This document shows, piece after piece, positions 5,641-5,708 of a stretch of DNA of 5,708 nucleotides. A program made the position numbers and the translations under genes. Numbering within the stretch: the first letter of the stretch is position 1; each line of letters opens with the position of its first letter. Where the stretch lies: the NCBI GenBank assembly GCA_031288815.1, contig JAITQR010000051.1:1-5708 (forward strand). Reading direction: 5' to 3'. The notes beneath the pieces are model-generated. The model was not told where the DNA came from, made no database searches, and was given only the letters and a program-made list of their open reading frames with translations. This DNA is from Treponema sp. GTDB lineage: Bacteria > Spirochaetota > Spirochaetia > Treponematales > Breznakiellaceae.

Positions 5641-5708
5641 GACTGTATAAAGGACTGTGTAGATAAAGGGAGAGGAACCCGGATAACGGAAACCGGCGTA
5701 ATTCTCTA

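Larger units (their letters stand above)
5535..5708 (-). promoter_or_regulatory. Leader/promoter region of the ABC-transporter operon
   Basis: No coding frame is convincing here. Besides the palindrome, hairpin and 14-base repeats listed separately, it has GACTGT twice, 12 bases apart (5641-5646 and 5653-5658). For the minus strand I cannot choose one sigma-70 promoter. TTACAG (5574-5579) and TATATT (5555-5560) have a spacing of only 15 bases. On the plus strand, TTGACT (5639-5644) and GATAAA (5662-5667) are 17 bases apart, a possible divergent promoter for a gene beyond the right edge. Confidence 0.45.

Noticed and set aside
5639..5667. Plus-strand sigma-70-like promoter (TTGACT, 17 bases, GATAAA)
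   Set aside because: Not listed as its own feature: the -10 match is only partial, it overlaps the repeats, and no plus-strand gene start is visible before the window ends.

Overview
The window reads as a chromosomal carbohydrate-uptake and degradation locus from a Gram-negative-type bacterium. A termite-gut or similar treponeme (Spirochaetota) fits best. That placement is an inference from the style of the binding protein (a signal peptide running into Ala-Ala-Gly-Gln-Gln-Gln, without a lipobox cysteine), the GC-rich codon usage and the gene set. No marker gene fixes the taxonomy.

Every recognised gene lies on the minus strand, so transcription runs from the right edge to the left. In order they are: a 174-base leader/promoter region (5535-5708) with several repeats and palindromes; a family 1 sugar-binding protein (4176-5534); a 97-base gap with a strong GC-rich stem-loop just after the stop codon; a MalF/UgpA-type permease (3182-4078); a MalG/UgpE-type permease 5 bases further on (2346-3176); a large enzyme of the DUF4964/DUF5127/DUF4965/DUF1793 ('glutaminase A-like') group (271-2220, possibly extended to 2349); and the first 69 codons of a PucR-family transcription regulator (1-209) that runs off the left edge.

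A coherent reading is that the binding protein captures a sugar or oligosaccharide in the periplasm and the two permeases carry it across the inner membrane. No ATPase gene is present, so a shared MsmK/UgpC-type ATPase encoded elsewhere is presumably used. The DUF4965 enzyme then probably acts on the imported compound, and the PucR-type protein may sense a metabolite and regulate the operon. The most informative points are the pairing of a 'glutaminase'-type enzyme with a carbohydrate transporter, two competing start sites for that enzyme (one adding a signal-peptide-like N-terminus), the binding-protein/permease stem-loop, and the cluster of repeats upstream of the operon. I see no mobile element, CRISPR array, tRNA or rRNA. 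The long plus-strand open frames look like shadows of the GC-rich minus-strand genes.
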